Source: Pseudomonas sp. MUP55
Lineage (GTDB): Bacteria; Pseudomonadota; Gammaproteobacteria; Pseudomonadales; Pseudomonadaceae
DNA length: 64,000 nucleotides
NCBI RefSeq assembly: GCF_034043515.1
Contig: NZ_CP138214.1
Span: 2,418,001-2,482,000 of the forward strand
Direction of reading: 5' to 3'
The notes under the pieces are model-generated. The model saw nothing but the letters and a program-made list of their open reading frames with translations, did not search any database and was not told the origin of the DNA. Shown one piece after another: positions 36,313 through 45,911 of the stretch. Both the position numbers and the translations under genes were made by a program. How positions within the stretch are numbered: position 1 is the first letter of the stretch; every line of letters starts with the position of its first letter.

Positions 36313-37653
36313 TCAGGCCAGGGCTTTCTCGGGGACTTCAGCCACGCTGTAGCGGTTGGCCGGCACCTCCAGGCCGAGGTTGTCGCGCAACGTCTGCCCG
36401 CTGTATTCGGTACGGAACAAACCACGCTGCTGCAGCACCGGCACCACCAGCTCGGTGAAGTACTGCAAGCCATCGGGCAGCATCGAGTTGATGATGAAAC
36501 CATCGCTGGCGCCTGCTTCGAACCAGCGCTGGATGGCATCGGCGACTTGCTCCGGCGTGCCGACGAAGTCGCGCTTGGGCCGCGAGAACCGTAGCGCCAC
36601 TTCGCGCAGGGTCAGGCCTTCGTCCCGGGCCAATTGCTTGATGCGCTCGGAGCCGCCTTTCTGGCTGTTGGCGCCCAGGTCGCCCAGTTCGGGGAAGGGC
36701 GCATCAAGCGGGTACTGGCTGAAATCATGGTCATTGAACGGACGGCCGAGGGCGACAATCGCATCTTCCACGGTGACCAGCTCCACCGCCTGCTGGTAAC
36801 GGCTTTCCACCTCGGCGGCGTCGCGCCCGACAATCGGCCGGATACCCGGCAGGATCGACAGGTTGCCGGGGTCACGCCCAAAGCCCTTGGCACGGCGTTT
36901 CAAGTCGGCCGTATAGGCTATGCCTTCCTCGATTGTTTCCACGTGCACAAAGATGGCGTCGGCATGTTGCGCGGCAAAGTTGCGCCCGTCTTCCGAGGTG
37001 CCGGCCTGGAAGATCACCGGCTGGCCCTGGCGCGAACGCGCGATATTCAGCGGGCCCTTGACCGAGAAGAACTCGCCCTTGTGGTTGAGCGCATGCAGCT
37101 TGTGCGGGGTGAAGAACTCGCCGCTGTGCTTGTTGTAGGCGAAGGCGTCGTCTTCCCAGGAGTCCCACAGGCCCTTGACCACATTCAGGTGTTCCTTGGC
37201 GATGCGGTAACGCACGGCGTGAGGCGGGTGTTCGGCTTTGCCGAAGTTATCGGCGGTGCCGCTCAGCCACGAGGTAACCACGTTCCAGCCGGCGCGACCA
37301 CCGCTGATATGGTCCAGCGAGGCGAACTGGCGCGCCACTTGGTAAGGCTCGGTGTAGCTGACGGTTACCGTGGCGACCAGGCCGATGTGCGTGGTCAGCG
37401 CGGCCAGCGCCGAAAGGATCGTCAGCGGTTCGAAACGGTTGAGGTAATGCGGGCTGGACTTGGCGTGGATATGCAGGCTGTCGGCAATGAACACGAAGTC
37501 GAACCGCGCGGCTTCGGCCAGTTCGGTCTGCTGCTTGTAGAAGCTGAAGTTGGTGCTGGCGTCGGGTTGCGCCTGCGGATGGCGCCATTCGCCCCAGCCG
37601 TGGCCGACACCGTGAACCATGGCACCGAGTTTCAATTGACGTGGCTTGCTCAT
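36313..37653 (-). CDS. Flavin-dependent monooxygenase, NtaA/SnaA/DszA family
   Basis: 446 residues of the bacterial-luciferase-like class C flavin monooxygenases: [20 protein letters not shown] at the N-terminus, [21 protein letters not shown], and the C-terminal [19 protein letters not shown]. Relatives use reduced FMN to oxidise sulfones, nitrilotriacetate or similar substrates. ATG at 37653 with AGGAGC upstream. It lies 10 bases after the binding-protein gene, so they are co-transcribed. A separate flavin reductase is not in the window. Confidence 0.9.
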   Translation of the reverse strand: MSKPRQLKLGAMVHGVGHGWGEWRHPQAQPDASTNFSFYKQQTELAEAARFDFVFIADSLHIHAKSSPHYLNRFEPLTILSALAALTTHIGLVATVTVSYTEPYQVARQFASLDHISGGRAGWNVVTSWLSGTADNFGKAEHPPHAVRYRIAKEHLNVVKGLWDSWEDDAFAYNKHSGEFFTPHKLHALNHKGEFFSVKGPLNIARSRQGQPVIFQAGTSEDGRNFAAQHADAIFVHVETIEEGIAYTADLKRRAKGFGRDPGNLSILPGIRPIVGRDAAEVESRYQQAVELVTVEDAIVALGRPFNDHDFSQYPLDAPFPELGDLGANSQKGGSERIKQLARDEGLTLREVALRFSRPKRDFVGTPEQVADAIQRWFEAGASDGFIINSMLPDGLQYFTELVVPVLQQRGLFRTEYSGQTLRDNLGLEVPANRYSVAEVPEKALA

Positions 37654-37663
37654 GTTCTGCTCC

Positions 37664-38638
37664 TTAGCGCGATGCTTGGGAATTGGGGGCACGCTGGGCG
37701 TTGAAGCGCGCGTCGAAGCCTTGCGACACGTCGATGTGCCGGCTCAACAGGCCTCCCTTTTGGTAAGTGTCGGCGGTGGCCTGCAGGCCGCTGATCACCG
37801 TGTCGTCAATCAGCACCGGGGACAGGCGAGTGTCCTTGGCCACTTCGATGTGCACGGCCAACGGCAGGCCGGTGATTTTGGCCTGGGCGGCGGCGTATGC
37901 CTCGGGATGCGCGTTGGCCCAGGCGTAGGCGCGGTCCACGCGGGCGACAAAGTCGTCCAGTTGCACGCGCTTGTCGGCGATGGCCTGGCTGGTGGCGGCG
38001 AAGTACAGGTGATTGCTCAGCAGGTCTTTGCCGCTGACCAGTACACGGGCGTTGCTTTGGGAGGTGACCACGGTGGTGTACGGGTCCCAGGTCGCCCAGG
38101 CATCGGCGGTGCCATTGTCCAGTACCAGCCGGGATTCGGCGGGCAGCAGGAAGATGAAATGCACGTCCTGCGAGGTCAGGCCTGCGCTGGCCAGGGCTTT
38201 GATCGCCAGGTAATGCCCGATGGAGCCACGCCCGGTGACGATTTTCTTGCCCTTGAGGTCGGCTGCGGTCTTGATCGGCGAATTCTGAGGCACCAGCAGC
38301 GCGGTGGTGTTACGCCCTTCGGCGTGGATGATGCTGATCACTTTGAGCGACGCACCGGCGCCGAGCGCGAACACATAGGGCGCATCGCCCAGCGCGCCGA
38401 CATCCACCGCGCCGGCATTCAGGGCTTCGCCCAGGGGCGAGGCCGAGGGGAATTCCGACCATTTGATCTCGTATGGCACGTTTTGGGTTTCGCCGGAGGC
38501 TTCCAGCAGCGCTTTGATCGTCGACTTCTGGTTGGCCACCCGCAGCGGTTGCAGGTCAGCGGCGTGGGCGTTGCCGAGCAGGCCGAGGGCGAGGGCGCCG
38601 CCCAGCAAAAGGCGCTTGAATGGGATAGTAAACAGCAT
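37664..38638 (-). CDS. Aliphatic-sulfonate-type ABC transporter substrate-binding protein
   Basis: 324 residues: signal peptide ([20 protein letters not shown]) and an SsuA/TauA-like binding fold ([64 protein letters not shown]). It would capture an organosulfur compound in the periplasm. No permease or ATPase gene is adjacent, so it must share a transporter encoded elsewhere. Confidence 0.87.
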   Translation of the reverse strand: MLFTIPFKRLLLGGALALGLLGNAHAADLQPLRVANQKSTIKALLEASGETQNVPYEIKWSEFPSASPLGEALNAGAVDVGALGDAPYVFALGAGASLKVISIIHAEGRNTTALLVPQNSPIKTAADLKGKKIVTGRGSIGHYLAIKALASAGLTSQDVHFIFLLPAESRLVLDNGTADAWATWDPYTTVVTSQSNARVLVSGKDLLSNHLYFAATSQAIADKRVQLDDFVARVDRAYAWANAHPEAYAAAQAKITGLPLAVHIEVAKDTRLSPVLIDDTVISGLQATADTYQKGGLLSRHIDVSQGFDARFNAQRAPNSQASR

Positions 38639-38722
38639 GGGGACAGACTCCAGGCGTTGGGTAAAGGAAGGTACCTCCGCCTGGAGAAGGGGTCGGATTT
38701 CCGGGAACGGTGCAGCGGTGGA

Positions 38723-40306
38723 TCAGATCACGTAGAAACCGTGGGTGGCGTCGCGCGCCAGTTGCGCGACCAGGCCGTATTCCCAGTCCAAGTAGGCCTG
38801 CATGGCTTCCCGTGGGTTATCGGTGCCTTCATAGGGGCGGCGGTAGCGGTCGATGCGCGGTGAGGCCAGGTGCGTTTCGCCTTCTTCCAGCGGCAGTTGC
38901 GCGGCGATCCAAGCGGCGGTGCCACCTTGCAGCAGGAACACTTGGCTGCCGGTCAGGGCTTCGACTTCGGCCACCGCCAGGCGCGCCAGTTGGCTGCTGC
39001 CGCAGGTCAATACGTAGCGCTGCGCGCGGGGCACCTTGGCCAGCGCCTCGGGCAGTTGCGCGCGCAACACCCACCAGGCACCGGGGATATGGCGTTTCAC
39101 GTAATTGGCGCTGGCGGTGAAGTCCAGCACCACCGTGTCGCCATGCTCGAGCCAGTCGGCCAGGGTGTGCGGGCTGATCAGTTCGGCCTGGGGCGGCGGG
39201 GGCACCGGCGCGACCCAGGCACCCTGTTCACTGAAGTGCGCGGCTTGCAACTCGTCGAGCACATAGACTTCCCAACCCAGTTGGGCAAGCCAGGACGCCG
39301 ACATGTTTGCGCGCACGCCGTCATCGTCCACCAGCACCAGGCGCGCACCGCGCACGCTGGCGACGTGGTCGGTTTCCTGCACCAGCTGCCCGCCCGGTGT
39401 GGAGCGGGCGCCAGGCAGGTGGCCGGCCTCGAATTCTTCCGGGGTGCGCACGTCGAACAGGTAGGTGGTGCGGGCCGCGTCCCGCTGCCAGCGTTGCAGA
39501 TCGGCCAGGCTGGCACGGCCGACGCGGGCCTTGTCGGCCACGCCGCGTGCGGCCTGGGCGGCGGTTAGGCGATGTTCCTCGCTGGTCGGCGCAAAGCGGC
39601 GCGTCTGGCCATGGGCGAGCGTTTGCCCGGCCAGGGTCCAGCCGATGGTGCCGTTGCGCAGTGCCGACACCGGGTTGGCCACGCCGGCATTGATCAGCGA
39701 CTGGGTGCCGATAATGCTGCGGGTGCGCCCGGCGCAGTTGACGATAATGCGCGTGGCCGGGTCCGGGGCCAGTTCACGGGCGCGCAGCACCAGTTCGGCG
39801 CCCGGCACGCTGATGCCGGTGGGGATGCTCATGGTCTGGTACTCATCGAAACGCCGGGCGTCGAGCACCACCACGTCGGCCTTGTTGTCGAGCAGCGCCT
39901 GGACCTCTTCGGCGGCCAGGGACGGCGTGTGGCGCTGGCTTTCCACCAGTTCGCCAAAGGCCTTGCTCGGCACGTTGACGTCGATAAACAGCTCGCCACC
40001 GGCCTGGCGCCAGCCCTCAAGCCCGCCTTCCAGTAGGCTGACTTGGGTATAGCCCAGCGCAAGCAGGCGCTCGGCGGCGCGCTCGGCCAGCCCTTCACCG
40101 TTGTCGTACAGCGTGACCTGGGTGTCGCGGCGCGGAATGCGTGAATACACCTCCAGTTCCAGCTTGGACAGGGCAATGTTCGCGGCAAACAGCGGGTGGG
40201 CTTCGGCAAACGGCGCTTCCTCGCGCACGTCTACCAGGGCGACCTCTTCGTGGTCCAACAGGGCCTGACGAATCTGGGCGAAGCTGCGGGTCGATACGGT
40301 GCTCAT
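38723..40306 (-). CDS. Four-domain rhodanese
   Basis: 527 residues with four rhodanese-like domains of about 105-130 residues. Domains 2 and 4 keep the persulfide cysteine, C191 in VNCAGRTRSI and C435 in LTCGSSQL. In domains 1 and 3 the loop has aspartate instead (LYDNGEG with D68; VDDDGVRA with D329), so they are probably structural. Alternating inactive/active pairs suggest duplication of a two-domain thiosulfate or 3-mercaptopyruvate sulfurtransferase. It overlaps the thiol dioxygenase start region by 4 bases, linking sulfane sulfur transfer with thiol oxidation. Confidence 0.9.
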   Translation of the reverse strand: MSTVSTRSFAQIRQALLDHEEVALVDVREEAPFAEAHPLFAANIALSKLELEVYSRIPRRDTQVTLYDNGEGLAERAAERLLALGYTQVSLLEGGLEGWRQAGGELFIDVNVPSKAFGELVESQRHTPSLAAEEVQALLDNKADVVVLDARRFDEYQTMSIPTGISVPGAELVLRARELAPDPATRIIVNCAGRTRSIIGTQSLINAGVANPVSALRNGTIGWTLAGQTLAHGQTRRFAPTSEEHRLTAAQAARGVADKARVGRASLADLQRWQRDAARTTYLFDVRTPEEFEAGHLPGARSTPGGQLVQETDHVASVRGARLVLVDDDGVRANMSASWLAQLGWEVYVLDELQAAHFSEQGAWVAPVPPPPQAELISPHTLADWLEHGDTVVLDFTASANYVKRHIPGAWWVLRAQLPEALAKVPRAQRYVLTCGSSQLARLAVAEVEALTGSQVFLLQGGTAAWIAAQLPLEEGETHLASPRIDRYRRPYEGTDNPREAMQAYLDWEYGLVAQLARDATHGFYVI

Positions 40307-40914
40307 AGGGCAGGGCTCTTTTCTTTGGACAGGTCCCAGATATTGGGGAGGTAGGCGTTGGAATAACCGGAGATAAACAGTTTCTCGCTGCCGTCGGGCT
40401 GATACACCGCTCGGCGCACCGCACCGATGTTGGCGCCGTACACATGAATGCTGATGGACACCTGATCGGCGTGGGCATTGCTCACCTGATGGATATCACC
40501 GATCTTCGGCGACACGGCTTCGACCTGGCCCGGCAGCAGTTGCACCGGCTTGCCCTCGGCAACCAGCGCGCCATCGGGCGTGCGGGCAAACCCCTGGGAA
40601 AATTCTGCACCGCGCAACATGCCGATCAGGCCCCACACCCGGTGGTCATGAATCGGCGTGCGTTGCCCCGGCCCCCACACAAAGCTGACGATGCTGAAGC
40701 GCTGGCGCGAATCGGCATGCAGCAGAAATTGCTGGTAACGCTCGGGGTCAGGTTGGGCGAAGTCGTCGGGGAGCCAGTCATCATGGCTGACCAGTTGCGC
40801 CAGCAGCTTGCCGCCACGGTGCAGCAGGTCGCCCTCGCGCGGGTTGCCGTCGATCAGCTCAGCCAAGGCGCCGATGAAGGCGCGCAGTCTCTCGGGGTGT
40901 GTGGCCTGGCTCAT
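40303..40914 (-). CDS. Cysteine dioxygenase-type thiol dioxygenase
   Basis: 203 residues of the bacterial type I cysteine dioxygenase cupin family. The three iron ligands are visible: H89 and H91 (TPIHDHRVWG) and H142 (GDIHQVSN). It oxidises cysteine or 3-mercaptopropionate to the sulfinic acid; which one cannot be told from sequence. ATG at 40914 is chosen because AAGGGA lies at proper distance; ATG at 40920 is too close. It heads the operon and diverges from the LysR gene at 41127. Confidence 0.88.
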   Translation of the reverse strand: MSQATHPERLRAFIGALAELIDGNPREGDLLHRGGKLLAQLVSHDDWLPDDFAQPDPERYQQFLLHADSRQRFSIVSFVWGPGQRTPIHDHRVWGLIGMLRGAEFSQGFARTPDGALVAEGKPVQLLPGQVEAVSPKIGDIHQVSNAHADQVSISIHVYGANIGAVRRAVYQPDGSEKLFISGYSNAYLPNIWDLSKEKSPAL

Positions 40915-40986
40915 GAACATTCCCTTGGCGGTTTTGATGGCCTTATAAAAGCATAATGTTCATGTTTAATATGCTATTTTTTAATG

Positions 40987-40995
40987 ATTAGCTTA
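40987..40995 (+). promoter_or_regulatory. ATTAGCTTA motif, shared with the aldolase promoter
   Basis: In the AT-rich gap between the dioxygenase operon and lysR. The same nine bases recur at 42256-42264 before the aldolase gene, and TTATAAAA precedes both by a few tens of bases. Confidence 0.4.
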
Positions 40996-41071
40996 TAGCT
41001 CAAGGTAATTTAGAACCGCTCTGTATAGCGTTAGACGTTATCGATCAGAGCGCGGGCTATCCAGACCGGAT

Positions 41072-41093
41072 TGCGCGAACTATGCTTCGCGCA
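41072..41093. promoter_or_regulatory. Inverted repeat upstream of lysR
   Basis: TGCGCGAA (41072-41079), CTATGC, TTCGCGCA (41086-41093): perfect 8-base arms 33 bases before the LysR gene start. A plausible autoregulatory operator. Confidence 0.5.
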
Positions 41094-41126
41094 CATCTTA
41101 ATGACTGATCTCTATGTGCGGCCCAA

Positions 41127-42032
41127 ATGAAAATTGACGATATCGATGCCTTTGTCGAAGTGATTCGTTGCCAGTCCATCAGCCATGCCGCCGAGTCGTT
41201 GCAACTGACCCAGCCGGCCATCACCCGCCGCGTGCAGAACTTCGAGCAGGCGCTGGGGGTGGAGCTGTTCGACCGCAACACCAAACCCCTCAAGCCGACC
41301 CTGATCGGCACCCGGGTGTATGAGCAATGCCGGCTGATCCTGCGCGAGATGGACGCGCTGCGCGAACTGGTCGCCACCGATGCACCGCCCACGGGCGTGC
41401 TGCGCCTGGGCGTGCCGCAGACCATCGGCGATGTGGTGCTGCTGGATGCGCTCAAGCAGCTGCGCACCGACTACGCCGACCTGCGCGCCCAGGTCGCCAC
41501 CGGCTGGGGCAGCCAACTGGTGGGCAAGATCGAGCGCGGCGAGCTGGATGCGGCGGTGGCGTTGTTCCCGGCGGGCAAGATTTTTCCGGACAACATCGTC
41601 GGTGAGTCCATCGGCAAGATGGAGCTGGTGGTGGTGTGCGCCAAGGCGCAACTGCCGAAAAAGCCGTGCAAGCTGGCCGACGTTTACCAGGGCGGCTGGA
41701 TCCTCAACCCGGACGGGTGCGGCTTCCGGGCCGGTTTGCAGCGCACTTTGTCCGACCAGGGCCTGGCTTTGCGGGTCAACCTGGAAACCTTCGGCACCGA
41801 GTTGCAATTGGGGCTGGTGGCCGATGGGCTGGGCCTTGGCCTGGTGCCGCGCCCACTGCTCGAGCGCAGTGCCCATCGAGAGCAACTGGCGGTAATGCCG
41901 CTGAAGGACTTCAAGCCGGTGATGGATCTGTGGCTGATCTATCCGCATTTTCTTGGCAACCTGCAAGGGCCGGTGGATGCGTTTGGCCGGTGGGTGGCGA
42001 ACTCCCTGCACAAGATCCGCAACGCTGCCTGA
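41127..42032 (+). CDS. LysR-family regulator, candidate regulator of the thiol/organosulfur operon
   Basis: 301 residues: helix-turn-helix SISHAAESLQLTQPAITRRVQ (16-36), linker helix, and a two-lobed effector domain (GVLRLGVPQTIGDVVLLDAL). Divergent from the dioxygenase operon across a 212-base AT-rich gap, the standard layout for a LysR regulator and its target. CysB/Cbl-like control of sulfur genes is analogous but this is not clearly CysB. A composite REPIN follows. Confidence 0.88.
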   Translation: MKIDDIDAFVEVIRCQSISHAAESLQLTQPAITRRVQNFEQALGVELFDRNTKPLKPTLIGTRVYEQCRLILREMDALRELVATDAPPTGVLRLGVPQTIGDVVLLDALKQLRTDYADLRAQVATGWGSQLVGKIERGELDAAVALFPAGKIFPDNIVGESIGKMELVVVCAKAQLPKKPCKLADVYQGGWILNPDGCGFRAGLQRTLSDQGLALRVNLETFGTELQLGLVADGLGLGLVPRPLLERSAHREQLAVMPLKDFKPVMDLWLIYPHFLGNLQGPVDAFGRWVANSLHKIRNAA

Positions 42033-42037
42033 ATCCT

Positions 42038-42234
42038 TGTGGGAGGGGGCTTGCTCCAATGCCAGCCAGTTAAGCGAAAGTGGTTCACTGTAGGAGCGAG
42101 CTTGCTCGCGAAAAACGCCCAGGCAACGCGTTCACTCTGGATAAACGAGGGGGGCACTGAGTTCTTCGCGAGCAAGCTCGCTCCTACAAAAAAGCCTTAC
42201 TGACTGGCATTAGGGCTTGCCCCCCCCTCCCAGG
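42038..42234. repeat. Composite: family C REPIN nested in family A REPIN
   Basis: The outer family-A arms are TGTGGGAGGGGGCTTGCTCC at 42038 and GGGCTTGCCCCCCCCTCCCA ending near 42232, with matching inner AATGCCAG and CTGGCATT. Between them lies a complete family-C palindrome, TGTAGGAGCGAGCTTGCTCG ... CGAGCAAGCTCGCTCCTACA at 42089-42188. This accounts for most of the 313-base gap before the aldolase gene. Confidence 0.8.
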
Positions 42235-42255
42235 GCTTTATAAAAATTAATAATA

Positions 42256-42264
42256 ATTAGCTTA
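42256..42264 (+). promoter_or_regulatory. ATTAGCTTA motif, second copy
   Basis: Lies 82 bases before the aldolase ATG in an AT-rich block (TTAATAATAATTAGCTTAGA); identical to 40987-40995. Confidence 0.4.
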
Positions 42265-42345
42265 GATTAAAATGTGATTTTTATTATTTATGAGCATCCC
42301 CTAGGCTGGCCTGCAAGTCCTTTAGGCCATCCAGGAAGTTTTGCC

Positions 42346-43140
42346 ATGAGCAGCGTCACCTCGCTACCGAGCGTTTCCAGTACCGTCCGCCAACGCGTCA
42401 CGCCAGAGGAGTGGGAGGTACGCGTCAAACTGGCCGCCGCCTACCGGCTGGCGGCGTTGTACAAGTGGACCGACCATATCTACACGCATTTCTCGGCTCG
42501 CGTGCCGGGCCCGGAGGAACACTTCCTGATCAACGCGTTCGGCCTGTTGTTCGATGAAATCAGCGCCTCCAACCTGGTCAAGGTCGACCTCGATGGCACC
42601 CTTGTCGACGACCCCACTGGCCTTGGCATCAACTACGCCGGCTACGTGATTCACAGCGCCATCCACGGCGCACGCCACGACCTGCAAGCGGTGCTGCACA
42701 CCCACACTCGCGACGGTATTGCGGTGTCGGCGCAGAAGGATGGGTTACTGCCCATTTCCCAACATTCCATCGCGTTCTCCGGTCGCGTGGCGTACCACGG
42801 CTACGAGGGCGTGGCCCTGGACCTGGACGAACGCGAACGGCTGGTGGCGGACCTGGGCGACAAGAGCGTGATGATCTTGCGCAACCACGGGCTGCTGACC
42901 GCGGGCATCAGCGTGGAGCACGCATTTCAGCAGCTGCAGGGTTTGGAGCGGGCGTGCAATATCCAGATTGCGGCGCAGGCGGCGGGGAATGCGGAGTTGG
43001 TGTTTCCACCGGCTGAAGTGGTGGCCAGGGTTGAGGAGCAGGCCAAGGTATTCAGCAGCGGCGACGGGCCTGGGGTGGCGCGGCATTGGAATGCGTTGAT
43101 TCGGCAGCTGGAGCGTACCGATACCGACTACAAGAACTGA
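42346..43140 (+). CDS. Class II aldolase/adducin-family protein
   Basis: 264 residues from the ATG at 42346. The zinc-site histidines of the fold are present: HTHTRDGIAVS (first pair) and the later ILRNHGLLTAG. The aldolase glutamate position near FLINAFGLLFDEI is as in the adducin-like subgroup. Members act on phosphorylated sugars or sulfur-salvage intermediates (MtnB-like); substrate unknown. It shares a promoter motif with the organosulfur operon, a weak hint of joint control. Confidence 0.83.
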   Translation: MSSVTSLPSVSSTVRQRVTPEEWEVRVKLAAAYRLAALYKWTDHIYTHFSARVPGPEEHFLINAFGLLFDEISASNLVKVDLDGTLVDDPTGLGINYAGYVIHSAIHGARHDLQAVLHTHTRDGIAVSAQKDGLLPISQHSIAFSGRVAYHGYEGVALDLDERERLVADLGDKSVMILRNHGLLTAGISVEHAFQQLQGLERACNIQIAAQAAGNAELVFPPAEVVARVEEQAKVFSSGDGPGVARHWNALIRQLERTDTDYKN

Positions 43141-43194
43141 GTCGTCGCGGGGCCAGATGCAGCAGGGAGCAAGCCCCCTGCGCATCAAGGGCGG

Positions 43195-45252
43195 TTATTG
43201 AGCCAAGTTGTGCTGGATTTGCTGCTTGGCCAAGGTCACCACGTTGTCCACGGTGAACCCGAACTTTTCCTGCAGCTTCGCCAGCGGCGCCGACGCGCCA
43301 AAGCTGTTCATCACCACTTTGGCGCCGCTCTGCCCGACGTAGCGGTCCCAGCCCAGCGGGCCAGCCTGTTCCACCACCACCCGAGCTTTCACCGCTGGCG
43401 GCAACACGCTGTCGCGGTAGGCCTGGTCCTGGTCTTCAAACAGCTCCCAGCTGGGCATCGACACCACTTGCGCGGCAACCCCTTCGCTGGTGAGTTGTTC
43501 ATAGGCCTCCACCGCCAGGCTGACTTCGCTGCCCGTGGCGATCAGGATGACCTCAGGTTTATCCGCGCTGGCCAGCACGTACGCGCCTTTGGCCGCACCG
43601 GAGGCGGGTGCATACCGGCTACGGTCCAGCGTCGGCAGTGGCTGGCGCGACAGCACCACACAGCTTGGCCGATGGGTTTGCGCCAGCGCCACCTTCCACA
43701 ACTGCGCCGTTTCATTTGCATCGCCCGGGCGCAGGGTCAAGAGGCCCGGGGTGGCGCGCAGCTGGGTCAGGTGCTCGATGGGTTGATGGGTGGGGCCGTC
43801 TTCGCCCACACCGATGGAGTCATGGGTAAACACGAAGATCACCGGCAACTCCATGATTGCCGCCAGACGAATCGGCGGTTTCATGTAGTCGCTGAACACC
43901 AGGAACGTCGAGGTGTAGGGCCGCAGGTAGGACAGCGCCATGCCGTTGGCAATCGCGCCCATGGCGTGCTCACGAATGCCGAAGTGCAGGTTGCGCCCGC
44001 TGTAGTCGTCGGCACTGAAACGGCCGGCGCCGTCGAAGGTGAGGTTGGTCTTGGTCGAGGGCGACAAATCCGCCGAGCCGCCCAGCAGCCAGGGGATCTG
44101 TTGGGCGAAGGCATTCAGCACCTGGCCGCCCGATGCACGGCTGGCGACACCTTTGGCATCGGCCGCAAAATCGGGCAGGTCAGCCTGCCAGTGTTCGGGC
44201 ATTTCCCCGGCGCGCATGCGTTGCAGTTCATCGGCGCGTTGCGGGTCGAGGGACGACAAGGTCTGGTTCCACTGCGCAAACAGCGGCTCGGCACGCTCGT
44301 GCAGGGCGTCGCGCAATGCCGTGCGCGCCTCGTCGGGCACCAGGAAGCTTGAGTCCTGCGGCCAGCCGTATGCGGCTTTGGTCAGGCGGATCTCCTCGTC
44401 GCCCAACGGCTCGCCGTGAGCGGCGGCGGTATTGTGTTTGTGCGGCGAGCCGTAGCCGATCACGCTGTCGACCACAATCAGGGTGGGGGCGCCGGTATTG
44501 GCCTTGAAGGTGTCGAGTGCTACGCACAGTGCCTGCAGGTCATTGGCATCGGTGACATGCACGGTGTGCCAGCCGTAGGCCTGGAAGCGCTTGATCACAT
44601 CTTCGCTGAAGGCCAGCTCGGTGTGGCCCTCGATGCTGATGGTGTTGTTATCGTAGATCCAGCACAGGTTATCCAGGCGCAAATGCCCGGCCATCGACGC
44701 CGCTTCACCGCTGATGCCTTCCATCATGTCGCCGTCACCGCACAGGGTGTAGACGTCATAGTCGAACAGCACCTGGCCGTCACGATTGAAACGCTCGCCC
44801 AGCCACCGGCTGGCCATGGCCATGCCCACGCTGTTGGCGCAGCCCTGGCCCAGAGGGCCGGTGGTGGTTTCCACGCCGGTGGTCATGCGGTACTCGGGGT
44901 GCCCCGGGGTTTTGGAACTCATCTGGCGGAACTGCTTGATGTCGTCCAGGCTGACCGCCGGCTGCCCGGAACGCTTGCCGTGGGCGTCGATCTCCACCAC
45001 ACCGGCCAGGTGCAACAGCGAATACAGCAGCATCGACGCATGCCCCACCGACAACACGAAGCGGTCGCGGTTGGGCCAATCGGGATGCTCCGGGTGGTAG
45101 CGCAGAAAGCGACTCCACAGCGTATAGCCCACCGGCGCCAAGCCCATGGGCGTGCCGGGGTGGCCCGAATTGGCCTTCTGCACGGCATCCATGGCCAGGG
45201 TGCGGATAGTGTTGATGCATTGGGTGTCGGCGGCTGTGGCGGTGTAATTCAT
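43195..45252 (-). CDS. tkt: Transketolase
   Basis: 685 residues from the ATG at 45252. The thiamine diphosphate motif is GDGDMMEGISGEAASMAGHL...DLDN-type (LCWIYDNNTISIEG), the N-terminal block is NSGHPGTPMGLAPVGYTLW, and the pyrimidine-domain block is GRNLHFGIREHAMGAIANGM with the catalytic glutamate. It moves two-carbon units in the pentose phosphate pathway. There is no epd/pgk/fba context, so this is probably an extra copy beside the housekeeping tktA; the class II aldolase beside it is convergent. Confidence 0.92.
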   Translation of the reverse strand: MNYTATAADTQCINTIRTLAMDAVQKANSGHPGTPMGLAPVGYTLWSRFLRYHPEHPDWPNRDRFVLSVGHASMLLYSLLHLAGVVEIDAHGKRSGQPAVSLDDIKQFRQMSSKTPGHPEYRMTTGVETTTGPLGQGCANSVGMAMASRWLGERFNRDGQVLFDYDVYTLCGDGDMMEGISGEAASMAGHLRLDNLCWIYDNNTISIEGHTELAFSEDVIKRFQAYGWHTVHVTDANDLQALCVALDTFKANTGAPTLIVVDSVIGYGSPHKHNTAAAHGEPLGDEEIRLTKAAYGWPQDSSFLVPDEARTALRDALHERAEPLFAQWNQTLSSLDPQRADELQRMRAGEMPEHWQADLPDFAADAKGVASRASGGQVLNAFAQQIPWLLGGSADLSPSTKTNLTFDGAGRFSADDYSGRNLHFGIREHAMGAIANGMALSYLRPYTSTFLVFSDYMKPPIRLAAIMELPVIFVFTHDSIGVGEDGPTHQPIEHLTQLRATPGLLTLRPGDANETAQLWKVALAQTHRPSCVVLSRQPLPTLDRSRYAPASGAAKGAYVLASADKPEVILIATGSEVSLAVEAYEQLTSEGVAAQVVSMPSWELFEDQDQAYRDSVLPPAVKARVVVEQAGPLGWDRYVGQSGAKVVMNSFGASAPLAKLQEKFGFTVDNVVTLAKQQIQHNLAQ

Positions 45253-45426
45253 GAAACCGGTCTCCCTGAAGTGGCGATCTACAGTGGAGGGCAGGGCGCC
45301 GCAAAGGTTTGATCCCATCGACCGGGTTGCGACGAACGGGGCGTATTGACCCCGGACATGACAAGACCCTCACGAATGGGCTAGCTTCAAGGGGTAAGCC
45401 CATTGATCAACTAGTGGAGGTACGCC

Positions 45427-45651
45427 ATGCCAGTGAAACACGACCTGTATCAGGACTTGGGGATGAGCAAGGAAGTTGTTCACGAACGCAGGGCGAGTGA
45501 CAAGCGTCTGGACTCGTTGCTCACTCAGTACGACGCCGCCGATGGAGAGGTGCTGAAAGCGGAATCGGCCAGTGCCAGCGATGACGAAGTGGAAAAGCTG
45601 AAGAAGAAACGGCTGTTGATCAAAGACGAGATTGTCGCGAAGTTGAAATAA
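45427..45651 (+). CDS. YdcH-like DUF465 small protein
   Basis: 74 residues, highly charged, with a predicted helical hairpin: HDLYQDLGMSKEVVHERRAS and VEKLKKKRLLIKDEIVAKL. This is the DUF465/YdcH pattern (His-rich-poor, coiled coil, ending in a Lys-rich helix). Function unknown. TGGAGG lies just upstream of the ATG. Confidence 0.85.
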   Translation: MPVKHDLYQDLGMSKEVVHERRASDKRLDSLLTQYDAADGEVLKAESASASDDEVEKLKKKRLLIKDEIVAKLK

Positions 45652-45666
45652 GCAGAACCCCAACCC

Positions 45667-45761
45667 TGTGGCGAGGGAGCTTGCTCCCGCTGGGGTGCGA
45701 AGCGCCCCCCTGGACAGTGCGACTGCTACGCAGCCGAGCGGGAGCAAGCTTGCTCGCCACA
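45667..45761. repeat. REPIN, family B
   Basis: TGTGGCGAGGGAGCTTGCTC ... GAGCAAGCTTGCTCGCCACA, between the DUF465 gene and hglS. Confidence 0.85.
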
Positions 45762-45911
45762 CTCCGTTTGTTTCAGTCGTATGTGCACATTTGTTCAGAA
45801 TTGTTTGAGGGACAAGCTCAGCCCCACTCCTTATGATGCGCCCCGTCCACCCGGCTCTGGGGCTTTTTGCGGCGCAAGGATTGCGTTGTTGAGCCGGGCG
45901 GACATCCGTTT

